Numbered from the stretch's first letter, positions 20,923 through 33,559 are shown. The stretch is 64,000 nt of DNA from Echinometra lucunter (GCA_029962745.1 CM057154.1:30598302-30662301), one strand, 5' to 3'. The notes: generated from the sequence alone by a model not told the origin. A program made the numbers and translations.

Positions 20923-22591
20923 TTAGGTGGTCTGTCATCTTTGACAGATCACCTCTTAATTTCGTCAGAATTTTCTTTCTTTATTTATTTTTCTTCCTTC
21001 CAAGCACTTTTTTGTGCACTCGAAATCTCAGAGTCGGCTGGTTCAAATTGCACGAAATTTCGGTCAGTTATCAATCGTAATAAGATCTCGCCGTTCCATA
21101 TATTTTCATGTTCATCGGGTCATCATGACGTCATCCAGACGCCATTTCGTGAAAATCACCTTAGGGTCATATCTTCATAATGGATGGTCATTTCTCATTC
21201 ATGTTTGGCATGATTAAAGTTAATTTTAATCCAATAAATTTCAGATAGCCAGACGCGCACGTACGCGTACGTCCGCGCGCGCGCAAAAATTAAAAATGCT
21301 CAGAATTGCTTCAAATTCATTTTGCACACGTTTCAGGCCATTTTAAGCAGTTCAAAAATTTGCGCGCGTCCGCGCGCACGTCATATGCGCGCGCAGGTCC
21401 CAAATAATGTTAAAACGCTGTTTTTTCACTTGATTTGCATTCCTGATACTTTTCTTAACAATTTACATCAATTTAGAACTGATTTCGACTAACCATAAGG
21501 TCGCACGCGCGCGTCTAATGGGCAAGTAATGTAAAAACACGCAAAAACATGCCCCTTTAAAATTCGCCATAACTCCTTAGAATGCGTGGAGACCCCCATT
21601 TTTTTTTTACATATTCTGAAAGGTTATTAGTTGTAGATGTGAATCCATGACAAAAATTTATCTTATCGATGTTGTGAGGTCATCCTATTCTTATGTGAAC
21701 TCAAAATTTTGATTTTGAATTTTTGACGTTATATTTTTTGCCTTTAACCGAGACTATCTCGCTTATTGTTCATCAATTTTCGCCGAGATTTCGATATGTT
21801 GTAGCTGAGACAATTCTCTATAAATATTTTATTCATTGTTACTCATTTTGATGACGTTATCATGGTCTAAATTCACGATTAAAGGTACAATGTCAATTTT
21901 TCTCATTATACGTGTATTCTCTATGGGACATGACCTTTACGTAATACTCGATTCTACATTCTCGTCTTCTTTGATCAACATCTCCCTTATTTCTGCTTGA
22001 TTTTCGCCCATCTTTAAGTATGTTGCAGCTGAGAAAATTCTCTATCTTATGCATTCATATGTTTTTTAAGCAAATGTCGAAAACATGTCGAAATTTTGAC
22101 TGGAAAACCTGAAATTAGAATTGCGTTTTGAATCTACGTGTTATCTCTATGAGCTGTTATGCAGGTATACCTTCAAAGCACTTGCCTCACATTCTCAAGG
22201 TCCCTGGTTCGTGTCCCGGAGGCAAGGGGGCAATTTTTTTCTCCTTTTGCTTTCTTTTTACATGTTACATTACTATCCTCTTTAACTATATAATTACATA
22301 TACAGTCACAGTCAATGAAATAAACTGCTGTTTTTGGCCCGTTATGACAATTGCAATGCAGTGCACAGTAGTTTATGTACAACCCTATAGAAAATCTGAT
22401 TAGTTAAGGTGAATTAAAGCTTTGGATCACCTTTTAGGTATTCTGCGATATCAAATCATCCAATATCTATGACGTTAGTCTCCTATCAAGACGTGAAAAT
22501 TTTATCAAAAGTCTTACCAACGAATTCATCACAATCCACGTCGAAACCTAAAAGATGCCGACAGACCACCTAATTCGTCATGTGACGAATT
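20923..22591. mobile_element. Composite ~1.67-kb element with TTAGGTGGTCTGTC ends, unit B only
   Basis: The left end TTAGGTGGTCTGTC recurs inverted as GACAGACCACCTAA (22560-22573). The left end also folds as a hairpin (AGGTGGTCTGTCA / TTGACAGATCACCT), and the right end is followed by the perfect 20-bp palindrome of AATTCGTCA and TGACGAATT (22572-22591). It sits inside a TTC-type microsatellite. The interior has a CpG-rich stretch (21250-21520, many GCGCGC words) and a tRNA-like segment. No protein domain is visible. The superfamily is not clear. Confidence 0.55.
22130..22240 (+). mobile_element. tRNA-like (SINE-type) segment
   Basis: AAAGCACTTGCCTCA followed by GGTCCCTGGTTCGTGTCCCG resembles the anticodon-arm to B-box part of tRNA-derived SINEs. 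The B box GGTTCGTGTCC is close to consensus; the A box is poorly kept. It lies within the composite element, so it is either a nested SINE or part of its body. Confidence 0.35.
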
Positions 22592-22750
22592 CAAATGTCT
22601 TGTTCTTTCTTCTTTTTCCATTCTTCTTTCTTCTTTCTTCTTCTTTCTTCATCTTCTTCTTCTTCTTTCTTCTTCTTATTCTTCTCCTCTTCTTCTTCTT
22701 CTCCTTCTTCATCATTTACTATCATTATCATTATCATCATCATCATTATT
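22592..22750. repeat. (TTC)n and (TCATTA)n microsatellite
   Basis: Dense TTCTTC then ATCATTATCATCATCATT. It occupies the position of the unit A triplet tract. Open frames across it on both strands are artefacts. Confidence 0.9.
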
Positions 22751-25289
22751 ATATGATTCAATTTCTTTCTTAAAAAGTTCACTCATACACATGATCACCA
22801 TGCTTTGAATTAGAAATTGAGGTTCTATTGCTTCACATGTACAAATTTGAAATATGAAAAATGTTGAACTTAAATCGTAATGTTTGAAATAGCGTAATGG
22901 AAAGTTTCAGTCTAAACTAGTGTCAGCACATAAAAATTACCTCTTTTGTATGTATTTTTTTCTATGTGGTTCCATAAATTTTGTAATTTTTTCCTTGATG
23001 AAAAATAAAGATATATAAAAAAGACGGTTATTCAAAGTATAGTCATCCTCAACCTATAGTGTCTCAAATATTTGGATTATGTATTTTGTCCTGGCCCCCC
23101 CCCCCCCATCCCTCCCTCCATGGTTGAGTATGTTTTATAGATATTCTAATCATAAAGGCAAAAATATTAAACTGTTAGAATCCTGGCAATCCTAGAAAGC
23201 AATAGTTCTTTAAGAGAGTCAAAGGAACTTTACAATTTTCAAAGGAAAGCAACTTGATAAATCATAAAGACGATTTTTCAGGTTGCTGGCTATGCTTCTT
23301 TCACCAATAAATTAGTGGGGTGGGTTTTTTTAAAGTTTGCTTGTGGAAATATTAAGATGTCATGGCATGCCAAGAACAATTATCATTATATCAGTATTGT
23401 TATTTGTTGCAATTTGTTTCAAATAACATGATAAAATTCTTGAATGGCATTTGTATTATTTGTGAGAAATGTTTAGTTCACCTTTTTTCCAAATATGACA
23501 AAAGCAAAAGTGAATTTTAGAAATACCACTCACTGACACATAATTTTCTATCTTCACAAAGTAATTCTTGCTTTCCTGAGACAGAAAGTTCAGTTATGAC
23601 AACAAATACTGATGTTGAATAAGGATCAAATTAAGATGATTCTAATCAAACATAGAAACATGTCACAAAAGAAAGGAAAGTTTCAGTTTTGATGACAAGT
23701 CGTACTGCTTGTGCAATTGCTCTGCTTTTTTATCAACACACTGACTAGATTCCATTACAACCCTAACTCTAAAACTGTCCAAAATTTTACTGCACCCCCA
23801 GCCCTAACCTGTATCTTTGATGAAATAAAATGGAGTGACTGTCACTGGAGACTACGTCAGAGCACCCTTTTACTGACAAAAGGCAGAGAAAAGGGAGCTT
23901 ATCTATAGAAAAAGGGACAATATTCCATTTTAATGACAAAAAGTAATGACGGAATGGCAAAAGGATGATGGATTAAGAAAGATTTTTTTCAAGGATTAAA
24001 AAAAAAAAAGAAGATTTTTAAAGATTAAAAAAATATGAAAGTAATAGAGAGATTGAGAGTAAAGATCTGTACATACCAGTAATTGAGCTACAAGTGTGAT
24101 AGACAGTAGGAATTGACAAAGAGACATTCAGATGAAAAATTAAAAAAAAATAGCAAGATTCTTAGGGAGAGTGAGAGGGGGAGGGGTAGAGAGGGTAGAG
24201 GTTACAATGAAGAGGGATAGAGAGGAAGATGGACATAAACAGAAATGTGGGAGAAAAAAGAAAGAAAAAAGCATGAGACAGAAAGGACAGAGCGCAAGAG
24301 GGAAAGAGAGAGCAAGAAGGGAAAGTGAGAGGAAGAAAGAAAGAGAGAGAGAAGGAAAAACTCTCAGAGCCTATCCTGACGAAGCTTATTAAATACAGGA
24401 TGATGCGAAGCATGATCTAATACAATCTGAAAAACTCTCTAAGATACATCTCACAGCATATCTCACTCAATAATTTTTTTACCACAATAACCGAAACGCA
24501 GAGCTAAATTTGTGTATTTGGTGAGAACCTAAAGGCTATATACGACGGCTGCCAATTTCCTGCTGCCTCCAAAGATGAGTGGAAGTTGCCATGGCAACTG
24601 GCATCACACTGACCATAACAACAAATTATCTAAAATTCTGAGTCCATTTTTATGGGGAAAAAATGTGGGATGAACACATGTAATCATTATGTAATTATTC
24701 ACATGAAGAAAGTCTTACATTAAAAAAAAAAATCAATTAACACACAAAGGCAAAACATAAAATAAAAAGTAGGAAATTGAGAGCTCTAGAACATCTACAG
24801 TTAAGACACAGACAGATTCCTTTACATCACAGTAAATTTTGTCTATGCTAACATTTTTCAAAGGACTGTTGCAGCATTGACATAACAGTTCTGGGAAAGC
24901 ACATTATGTAAAACTATTTCATACATCACACCTTTCTTTAATATTCAAGAAAGTAAAACCTTATTCATCAAGCAATGTCCAATGTCTTTTTCTTGACTAA
25001 AACCAACCTTGACCTTTTCATGAAACAAATGATATCAAAATGCTGAAATGGCCTTCTGTTCTTTGAAGGAAACCTGAGTAATAAGACTTAGCGCTTGTCA
25101 GTTATGACTGAAAAACACCCAATAATTTATGATATAAGTTACAAGAAAGAATATGTACCAGCAAACTTATTATTCTGCCTATGCATCAAAACCGACATTT
25201 GATACTCGTTGTGACAAGGTTTGTATATAGAAAGATGGTGGTACGCTTTGACCATTCCCTACTATTGTATTTCTTTGTAAGGCCTTGGT
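22751..25289. other. Noncoding 3' flank of unit B
   Basis: Aligns with 12241-13334, 13905-14010, 14160-14433, 15353-15900 and 16300-16600 of unit A, in order, with the A-specific transposons absent. A GA-rich tract lies at 24165-24365. Nothing coding. 24760-24970 does not align and shows no feature. Confidence 0.65.
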
Positions 25290-25860
25290 GACAAGGTTTG
25301 CGTCAAGCAGTGCATGCATGACATAATGCGCTCGACTTGGCTCATTCATGGAAAAAGTCGGAAAAGCGCATGTGCAGTAGTTGCAGCTTACTGTTGTTTC
25401 ATATTGAAACTGTGATTTTTGAAAGCAGAAATACAGAAAACTACTAAGTGCACAAGCATGAAAATACACAGGGAGTTAGCCTGGACACTGAAGTCTAGTA
25501 ACATGTCAATTGTTTGCATATACATTTTTTTCCCAGACTTATGTTGGGAAAAAATCAACACCTCTTCCTACCGTCCTCTGAAACTGAAAAATACTTGTAT
25601 TTAAAAAAATACCCAACTGTTTTCAGAGAAAATAAAAATGAAGAATAATATCATCATTTCTGATGTAATCTGAAATTTCAATGAATTTTGGTGCCAAAAT
25701 AAGGGAGATACGAGAGGGTGTATTCTTGAGGATTCATTGATCCTCTCTCAGTGAAGGCGTTTGGTAGATGTTACGAATTCAAAAGCTTTTATGTGTTTAC
25801 GAGGATTTAATTGGAGTCGTACTCTGTGGCTGAAATCTCCAATGAAAGATCATGGTAGGT
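25290..25860. mobile_element. Unit B-specific insertion (~570 bp), type unknown
   Basis: Unit A is continuous here (ATCCCC then TTACAACTGTATTTCC), while unit B has ~570 bp between copies of the flanking words; ACTGTATTTCCTTGT and a near-copy (ATTGTATTTCTTTGT) lie at ~25885 and ~25263. It could be an inserted element or an internal duplication. I do not recognise its ends. Confidence 0.35.
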
Positions 25861-25960
25861 TGAGTGCCTAACCATCCCCTATTACTGTATTTCCTTGTAT
25901 TACGAAACCCTTCCTGATCAAACTTAGACCTCTTCCAAATAATGATATAAGAATTATACC

Positions 25961-26533
25961 TTTTCTAAAAAATGATGTGAGAATTATACAAAACAACAGT
26001 TTTCTTGAATACTAAGAAGGGGAGGAACTCGACTACAATAGAATGTGTTGTAGTTTGCACATGTAGTGTACATGTATACATGCAGATTGGCAAGGCAAGC
26101 TCCGAGGTCCTGTTTTGTGCATTTTTAGAATTGCTCTCTCCAAAACTGATAACCCTGCTTCATGTAGAGCTTCAAAAAAATTACTTCCATTATCAATTTA
26201 TCAGCATCCGGGCAGTATGATAAGGCTATCGAGAATTGTTCCCACACTGAAAAAAAAATCTAGAATAATACCATATATTATGAAATAAAAACACATTGAG
26301 GATTGGTTTAGATTTTAATGCAACTCATTTCCTGGTTGACAACAGGTTTAAAGTTTAAACAAACTACAATGAATTAGTGTCCTGGCAGCTATCAAAACAA
26401 GAGATCATATTCTAAATCATCATTTACCTCAGTTTCGATTTGTTCCCCTCTGAAATAAACTGTAAAATCAAAATTTTCAGTTCTAGGAATCTTTATCTTA
26501 ATTTAAGAGTAGTTGAGATAAGCAAATACAGTA
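25961..26533. other. Noncoding DNA beyond the duplication
   Basis: AT-rich sequence where similarity to unit A ends. No gene, RNA or repeat boundary seen. Confidence 0.5.
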
Positions 26534-27228
26534 TTAAAGGAGAAGTCTAAGCAATTTCTGTAAGCATGGGTCATAAAGAGAAAAAATTCAGCAGCTAGAA
26601 AATGTCTTTCTTTACCCGACATACCCTAGGATTACCGAGTAATCAACAATTAACTTGTATAAACAGTAGTTCTAGTATGAGTCCATTTTCATCCACAATA
26701 CAGTTCGCACCCGGGCCCAGTGATGTAGCTAATGCACCGCAGGCAGGCCAGGCAATGCAAGCGATATGCGTGTACGACATTCCGGCTCAAAGTGGTCTTC
26801 ACACACTTTCTTTAACTTCGAAAATTTCTAAGTTATGAAGTTGAATTTGTCCGTTCTAATATCATTAATCCATCAGGCACATCTCTCCCTGTCTGTCAGG
26901 GGATTTGGGATTGCAAAAAACTTCTCTTTGGAACAGAACTGGTGTGATTTGTACACCCAAAAGCTAGACATATCGGCATTTTGCATAGAGAATGTGCAGA
27001 GAATAAGTGCGCATGCGCAGTGCAACTGTATCGCCTACATCACACGACCAATGACCATATTTGGGTTTTGGTGGGAAATTCAATTATTCGGAGTAAAAAA
27101 GCCAACACTTAATCGGTATTTAAAAATCACAGAAATCACTTTGATAAATGAATGTAGCATTGTCTGTTAGCGTGAATTTTAAGCTTTATAGTGTAATTTT
27201 AATGAAATCGTCTTGACTTCTCCTTTAA
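26534..27228. mobile_element. TTAA-flanked inverted-repeat element (695 bp)
   Basis: The ends are TTAAAGGAGAAGTC and GACTTCTCCTTTAA. This is the same tip as the elements at 17190, 36242 and 45813. The interior contains GTGCGCATGCGCAGTGC (~27008), an NRF1-type palindrome. Two short open frames inside (26602-26838, 26835-27170) match nothing I know. Confidence 0.65.
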
Positions 27229-27769
27229 TCAAAAAAGGTTTTTTGTTCAATCTTCTTCATTTTTTTTTTTGCTGAAAAAATGGCATCATAAATAATGAAA
27301 GGTCCCTTTCCTTTCCATGTTACTGGTTTTGCTGTACCTAAATCATTCAGGTGAATGTTCTTTTTATCAATAAGATCACAAATTAAACACTTCAAACGTT
27401 AATGAAGAAGTTTATTTCAATACTCATAGTTATGTAAAAATTAAGTTTATTTTCACATACCAATTGATTACAACGAACTATGGATTAGTCTGAATTTCTT
27501 GGTTCATCAGTTCAAGAGCATTTCAGTATAAATTGGATAGGCTATATACCAGTAAATTGTTTCATCAAGTGACCAAATCTAAATACACATACATGATCAT
27601 GTAAAGCATAACAAATGATAAATGAAGCACAATGCAAGCAAAATAACGATATATTAATATGTTATATTGATTCATTGCATTACGCGAATACTTGCATGCT
27701 TTGTTATCTCCCATGATAAGCAGATTTCTAGCCGGCATGGGAAAGTGCATCATCCCCACTCCAGAGGGA
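27229..27769. other. AT-rich noncoding DNA
   Basis: No coding potential or repeat structure seen. Confidence 0.5.
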
Positions 27770-27965
27770 GCATTCCTACCATTTTACACCATTCGAATGT
27801 AAGCATATAGGGCAATGGCAAAGGCTTTCACATTGGCTTTTGGTAAGACTCACAGGTACGTACCTAATCCTCCTGGGTGGAGAGAGGCAATGAAGATCAA
27901 TGTCTTGCAAAAAGACTAGTTGCTGTACATAGCAGAACTCAAACCACTTACCATCTGATCCACTG
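27770..27965 (-). mobile_element. Partial tRNA-derived SINE
   Basis: On the minus strand: CAGTGGATCAGATGGTAAGTGG, then GGTTTGAGTTCTGC (degenerate B box), GCAAGACATTGAT and CTCTCCACCCAGGAG. GCAAGACAT is shared with the SINEs at 28857 and 52591. Confidence 0.45.
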
Positions 27966-28856
27966 TTCAGCTACATATTCCCTAAATCACATCACCTCCA
28001 CAAAAACACAGCAATTCAATAACCGTCATTTAATAACCCATTATATCATTAGGACTTTCATTATTTATACCTAAGTTTTAATAAATTTTTGTTTGTATGT
28101 TTGTAGGAGATGAATAAGATAAAAGCCATTTGCTTACATGTATCAATATTACTGTAATGCTTAAAATGAGTTACAAATGATTATAGGTCATTACAACTGC
28201 TAATGATGATTCTGATGACCATTTCTGAGTTAGAAATGAAAGTTGTTTGAACAGTTCATCAATCTCTCTTTATAACCAGTCTTGCTTGGCAAAATGGATT
28301 AAACTGCATAAATTTGCATATGGTTCTGTCATTTTTTTTCACTATCAAGACCCCCCCAAAGGAAACAAACAAAAAACAACAAACAATAATAAAAAACAGT
28401 CTTTAAGAATCCTTCAATGTAGGGTTGAAAGTCACAGCAATGAGTTTGGTAATGTCAATACTTTATGACCTCATTCTTGTAACATTCCAATTGTATTAGG
28501 CCTAGGAGCTAACCCATTGGCTAATGGAACCAGGTTGTCCCAGTATAAAGCCTATGGGAATAACAGAATTCAGTAGTCAATTGGTTAAACAATCACCTTA
28601 AACATTTTTTGAAGGGCTGCAAGTTAGCTGTTCCATGAGATTCATGCAGTGATACAAATAAAAAAGTAAGCAATAACTGCTCATTATCCAAAAAGCAGAC
28701 ATGATTTCTTACTTCCTGCAATTCAAAAGTGTGAGAAGAGTTCCTGTGAATTCTACATGAAATATTAGCCTTTTCCTGCTGAAGTATATCAATCATAACA
28801 CAGTGGACCATTTCACATATCATACCCAAGTCACATCACAAACATGATTCCAGGAA
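27966..28856. other. AT-rich noncoding DNA
   Basis: No gene or clear repeat seen. Short C-run and A-rich stretch at ~28350-28395. Confidence 0.5.
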
Positions 28857-29105
28857 AGGTGCTGTGGTCTAGTTGAGAAGTCTCTGGAATTTGAAACCAC
28901 AAAGAACAGGGTTCAAATCCATGCCAGAGCACTTTTTGGCAAGACATTAATCTACTTTTGCCATGCTTGACCCAAGTTTAGTTTGTTGGTACCCAATAGG
29001 AATTATTCCTTGAATGCACAGAGTATTACGCCCTCTGGGAGAACAGTACATAGTACTGAAGAGGCTACCCTGGGTAAAAAAAACCATATTATTATTCATG
29101 TTATT
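28857..29105 (+). mobile_element. Nearly full-length tRNA-derived SINE
   Basis: The head GTGCTGTGGTCTAGTTGAG carries the A box, AGGGTTCAAATCC is the B box, and the body follows with TTGGCAAGACATTAATCTAC. The 3' end GAGGCTACCCTGGGTAAAAA leads into an ATTATTATT tail. This copy ties together the tRNA-like heads and the CCCTGGGTAAAT tails seen elsewhere in the window. Confidence 0.7.
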
Positions 29106-30487
29106 GCTATCAATCCAACTAACAGCCAACACAATATCTATGTCATTTGGGATATTTCTTGCCACTCAAGTTTTTTGGGAGGAAAGGCTCAGTCTTTTTC
29201 TTACTCTGGTATGTTTTGTTGAATTTCATTGTTATCCTAGTCAGTGGCAACTGCGTCAGTTTATCTTGCAGATATAGATCCACAGTCTGGGTTTGTATAA
29301 AGGATTTTCTTTCTTCTTCTTCTTGAAATCTGAGACAGATGCATAACCTGTCTAAAGCTGTGCAATGAAAAAAACAAATCTTAAATGTTATCTCAAAAGT
29401 TTAATTTTATGATTAATATGAATAAAAAGGTGGTAATGTAAGAGTCAAATTGCATGATACCTACATGTAATTCCCCAAATTTTTGCATGGTTTTATAGAA
29501 ATTGAATGGTTTGATGACTGAGCTGAACTCAATCAATACAGGTGTTAGACTCCATCCCAAACCAAAATAGTCTATTTTCGCCATTATGTTTCTGTATTTC
29601 AAGATTGATTATCTATTTACAGTAACATATTGGCATATTTGATCAACTGCCCATTCAGTTAGAATCTGTTTCATTTCTTTTCAATTAAATATCAATCACT
29701 CACTCATGACAGGAATGCTACACTGTGAATGCATGGTTACCCTTCGAAAATTTGAAAAACAAATATAATTATGAAGAAAAGTTTTAATGCAGACATCAAA
29801 GATACTGGACTATGACGACAGCTGCTATGGGGATGTAATCTTTTTGAAAGCATGGTTGTGAAAATACGATAACAATTCAATCAGAACTAATGGACATCCA
29901 AAGGGATTTCCTTCATTTTATTCTAATGTATAAAGGCATATGTTAATCTTAATACACCCTACTAATATTAAAGTGGGACTCTCTGGGAGTACATATTCAA
30001 GAGAAAAGCTTTAAAATCAGAATGTAGAGAGAGAGAATATGATTTTACTGCAATTTTGATAATGGCATTTTGTCTCCATTCCATGTTATTAGCCATACAA
30101 TTCTAGTCTTGTTACCTCTAGATCCTCTGCTGTTCATGTTAACTTTTTGACATTTGGAAATCTGTGACTCCTATATGAAGCCTATGGGAATAAGACAATA
30201 GCAGTAGTCATCATGTTAATAAATGAAATTGACTGCCTGGCACTTACAATGACCTCAATACACATCGTGAATTTTCAATTTGTTTGGTAATCCATTTAAA
30301 ATCAATCTCATCAAGAAAATGTCTTGGTAAAGACCAGTAAAACACTGAATCCAAATTGTGTGATCTTATTCATTCGAATGATGCATTACAAAAAGACTAA
30401 ATTGCTAAAGCCACCTTGTTTTGTGGCTTCAGAGGGGTTGGAAAAAAAGGCAACTTTATACTATTTCCTACCTCTCTCTTTGTCTCT

Positions 30488-30523
<36 letters not shown>

Positions 30524-31196
30524 ATCCTTATTTTGCTGACTATAATTAAATCAAAATGGTATCTGTTGCAAAAATCAATTCCAATTGCTTTAATTCGAAG
30601 GTATTATTATTCCATGCTCGAATTCTAATTTTTTTTTACATCATAACAAAAATAACAACTAAAACATATAATAATCTAAACATCTCGAATGTTTGTATGA
30701 AACACCAAGTATTGGGTGATGAATATTCACATCGTCATTACACACTGGAATTGACTGGATAATGATCAGATGTTTTGTTTATGTCCATGTTTTCAAAGGT
30801 TGCACAAACTTGTATAACTATTCTTTTAACAGTGATTTTAAAATGTGATTACAGAACTACCATGAAAAGGAAAATTGCTTTGGAGTCCAAGGTTATCATT
30901 TAATGAATTTAATTCAACTTCAACAGAAATGTTTATTGTTTTAAATGCTATGACTAAAAGTTCCACCCAGGAAGTGATTTGATAGACCAATAAACTGAGG
31001 GTCACCTGGTTATTCCTGTTATTTTCAGTCAGTTATTTCCTGTTAATTGCATATTTGAGGATTGTTTTATATTTTTGATTCCATTGTAGTCAATCCAGCT
31101 TGAGTTGTGGGAGGTGATGAAAGTAATTGGTTTTTTTGAAAGAATAAATGTCCCCTGAAAAGGATTACTTTTCAAATGCCCTCACATTCGAAATAT
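29106..31196. other. AT-rich intergenic DNA
   Basis: No coding potential. A (CT)n run lies at ~30490-30519. Short frames in the region match nothing. Confidence 0.55.
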
Positions 31197-31208
31197 GACA
31201 GGGGGGGG

Positions 31209-31429
31209 CAGGGGGCAGTTGCCCTCCAGAAATTTTAAAAACTTACAATTTTTTACTGAAAATTTTCATAAAATCCACAAAAAACTGCACCAAATCTTCA
31301 ATTTCACTTTAAAAAATGCAAAAGCGTCCTCGTGACCAGCTCGGTTGCTTCGCTCCCTTGCTTTAATATTTCTTCGAAAATTTGTACTCATCTTGCCCCC
31401 GAAGGAAAAAATTTCTGCATACGGCCCTG
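31209..31429. mobile_element. hAT-like MITE with CAGGG tips
   Basis: The left end CAGGGGGCAGTTGCCC and the reversed right end CAGGGCCGTATGCAGAAATT share the CAGGG tip and AGAAATTTT further in. GACAGGAG follows the right end and GACAGGGG lies just left of a G-run before the left end, consistent with an 8-bp duplication blurred by G slippage. CAGGG tips with 8-bp duplications are typical of hAT. No transposase. Confidence 0.5.
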
Positions 31430-32135
31430 GACAGGAGACAGCTTGAGCGTTCATCTGAACATTTATATATTGTCTTACATGCCTATTTCTGTGTGCAGTG
31501 CATTTGCTATTCAACAAGACTTAATACTAGTAGTTGATTTCTTATCCTTGTGAAGATTACAAAATGTCAGGGTATACACCAATTTATCAGATTGGGGCAA
31601 AAAATCACACAAATTCCATGTAAACAGAGATACCAACTGTTGCATTTCACAATGCATATAAATTCACATGTGGCTAAGGTTTGATGTTTCAATGTGAAGT
31701 ATACACCTCCAACCATAGTAATCCATGTTTGAATTGGAAATCTCTTGTGGATTTGTTGCAACATACTTTTTCTTTTACCTACAATACAAAGACATCACAT
31801 TTACAAACAATTGGCCATAGACTTTCAGGTCTGAAATTGCAAGGAGAAAACCTTGGTGGGACACCCTTTTTGGTGCTGATGTCATAACTGGCAGATATTT
31901 GTCTAGTTTAAATGAGACACCATTTTCTAATTCCTGTATGTAAAAAAAAAGTTGCCCAACCCATGAAATTACCCATTTACTACTTTATCAAGCTTTCCTA
32001 GTTGTTGTGAAACAGTTTCTCTCATATTGTAATTGCATGACCACAACTCAAGTTTATCCTTAAAATATGTTTGCATATGTGTTCTTATCTGTCAGTCACA
32101 TTATACAGGCTAATGGAGCCTAATGAACATCAACA
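31430..32135. other. AT-rich noncoding DNA
   Basis: No coding potential or structured repeat seen. Confidence 0.5.
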
Positions 32136-32300
32136 TGAGGACATATCATAGTCAAGTGGTTTAAGGCACTTGACTGGAGACGCGAGAATCGGGGGATTTG
32201 ATCCCCGATACAGCACTTATGCCCTTGAGTATTTTATCTGCATTTTATCTGCATTGCTCTTTTATCGTACATTAGACAAATAATCATGCTTTAGGCATAT
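32136..32300 (+). mobile_element. tRNA-derived SINE fragment
   Basis: AGTCAAGTGGTTTAAGGCAC matches an A-box region and GGATTTGATCCCCG a B box, followed by CAGCACTTATGCCCTTGAG. The spacing fits a tRNA head. No tRNA gene fold can be completed. Confidence 0.55.
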
Positions 32301-32856
32301 CAATAGCAACGTGTGCATGTGTGTTTCTTTTTTTAAAAATCCAAGAAATAAAAAAAATTAGGAACTGCTCTGCATACCAGTAATCATAAAGTATTGCCAC
32401 ATTTATGACAAGTCAGAAGTTACATTCCTCTGAGTTTAACCAGTTGACAACTGAATTGCCATATCTCCATAGATTTATACACAAACAACCAATGTTCAAA
32501 TAAAGAATTCCCTGCAAAGAAATGTCATCTCCATGACCTTCCATTCTTGATTATCACTCAAAATATATGCATACAATTTGCAAAAATTATAAGGTTGATT
32601 ACCAGAATAAAGATTTAGATAAAGATGATGATTGATCAGGGAAAAAAATACATGGGGGCGGCGGGCGAATTCGCCCCGGAAACGCCTGAAAGAGCTTCCG
32701 AAATAGGCCGATTTCGGGGGCAACAGAAAATTAAGAAATCGCCCCCGAAAGTTATTGCTGGGAATCAAGCAAGTCCGTTCCCGAACGAGTCGCATTTTGC
32801 AGGAAAGTTTCAGCACTGTTGGAAAGCCCTGATGAAGCACATGGCACATGTGCTTG

Positions 32857-33127
32857 ACACTATGAACATGACGGACAAAGAAAGTGGACAAAATAAACAA
32901 CCTCTCATTCTACCCATCACAATGGTTCTGGAAGTCAAAAGAACATCCCTTCACTGCTATTATCTGAAATATGTAGAACAGGTGTCACATGCATATTCAC
33001 CTGGAACTACCGATTAAACATAATAGCTGTGAAGGGATATTCTTTTGACTACCAGAACCATTGTGAAGGGTAGAATGAGGGGTTGTTTATTTTGTCCACT
33101 TCCTTTGTCCGTCATGTTCATAGTGTG
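32857..33127. mobile_element. Nested palindromic element (~271 bp)
   Basis: About 100-bp arms: CACTATGAACATGACGGAC on the left pairs with GTCCGTCATGTTCATAGTG on the right, continuing through TGGACAAAATAAACAACC, ACAATGGTTCTGG and CAAAAGAA. The centre is unpaired (~32975-33020). Confidence 0.75.
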
Positions 33128-33330
33128 ATCATGCGTTCTTTCTTCAGTTGCATGAATCTTTCCCGCCACTGCAATTACGACCGCCAGTCGCATTGTCTTT
33201 GGGAGCAATGATAAGCCAAGCTCTTGGTGAAATCTTTTTGGCTCAATCAAACATTGGGTGTGCTACAGCTTTATACAAAACTTAATATATATCTTTTATG
33301 GCTAGTATTTTCAAATCACGTATAGGGAGA

Positions 33331-33554
33331 CACTCATAAATATTCAAGTTAGATATGAATATTTATGAGCTTCAGATATGAATATCTATTACCTTCAGAT
33401 ATTGTGAATATTTATAAGCACCTCCATATACGTGATGGTGCTATAGTTACAACTTTACATAAAAATGATATACATCTTTATTGTTAGTGATTGCACAATC
33501 AGCTTGGTAGATGATGCTCATAAATATTCACACCAGATATGAATATTTATGAGC
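33331..33554. repeat. Two copies of an AT-rich hairpin
   Basis: CTCATAAATATTCA and TGAATATTTATGAG face each other ~12 bp apart at 33331-33370 and again at ~33511-33554, with partial copies (GAATATCTAT, GAATATTTATAAG) between. They lie directly before the tandem array. Confidence 0.7.
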
Positions 33555-33559
33555 ACACC

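Larger units (their letters stand above)
16670..25960 (+). repeat. Tandem duplication unit B (carries GPCR-2)
   Basis: This ~9.3-kb unit is the head-to-tail partner of unit A. The A/B junction near 16665 joins the distal flank of A to the first-exon block of B. Unit B-only insertions are at 17190-17785, 19432-20624, 20923-22591 and ~25290-25860. The distal end aligns with A up to about 25960 and then diverges, so there is no third unit. Confidence 0.85.

Noticed and set aside
21240..21520. CpG island promoter
   Set aside because: The GCGCGC-rich block lies inside a unit B-specific mobile element and has no adjoining gene or donor.
25070..25960. A third, truncated GPCR duplication unit
   Set aside because: The similarity to 16370-16660 is explained as the distal flank of unit B, with a ~570-bp insertion; no receptor sequence follows.
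26602..27170. Two adjacent short frames (78 and 111 codons)
   Set aside because: They lie within a TTAA-flanked element, lack known domains and have no evidence of splicing or family conservation.
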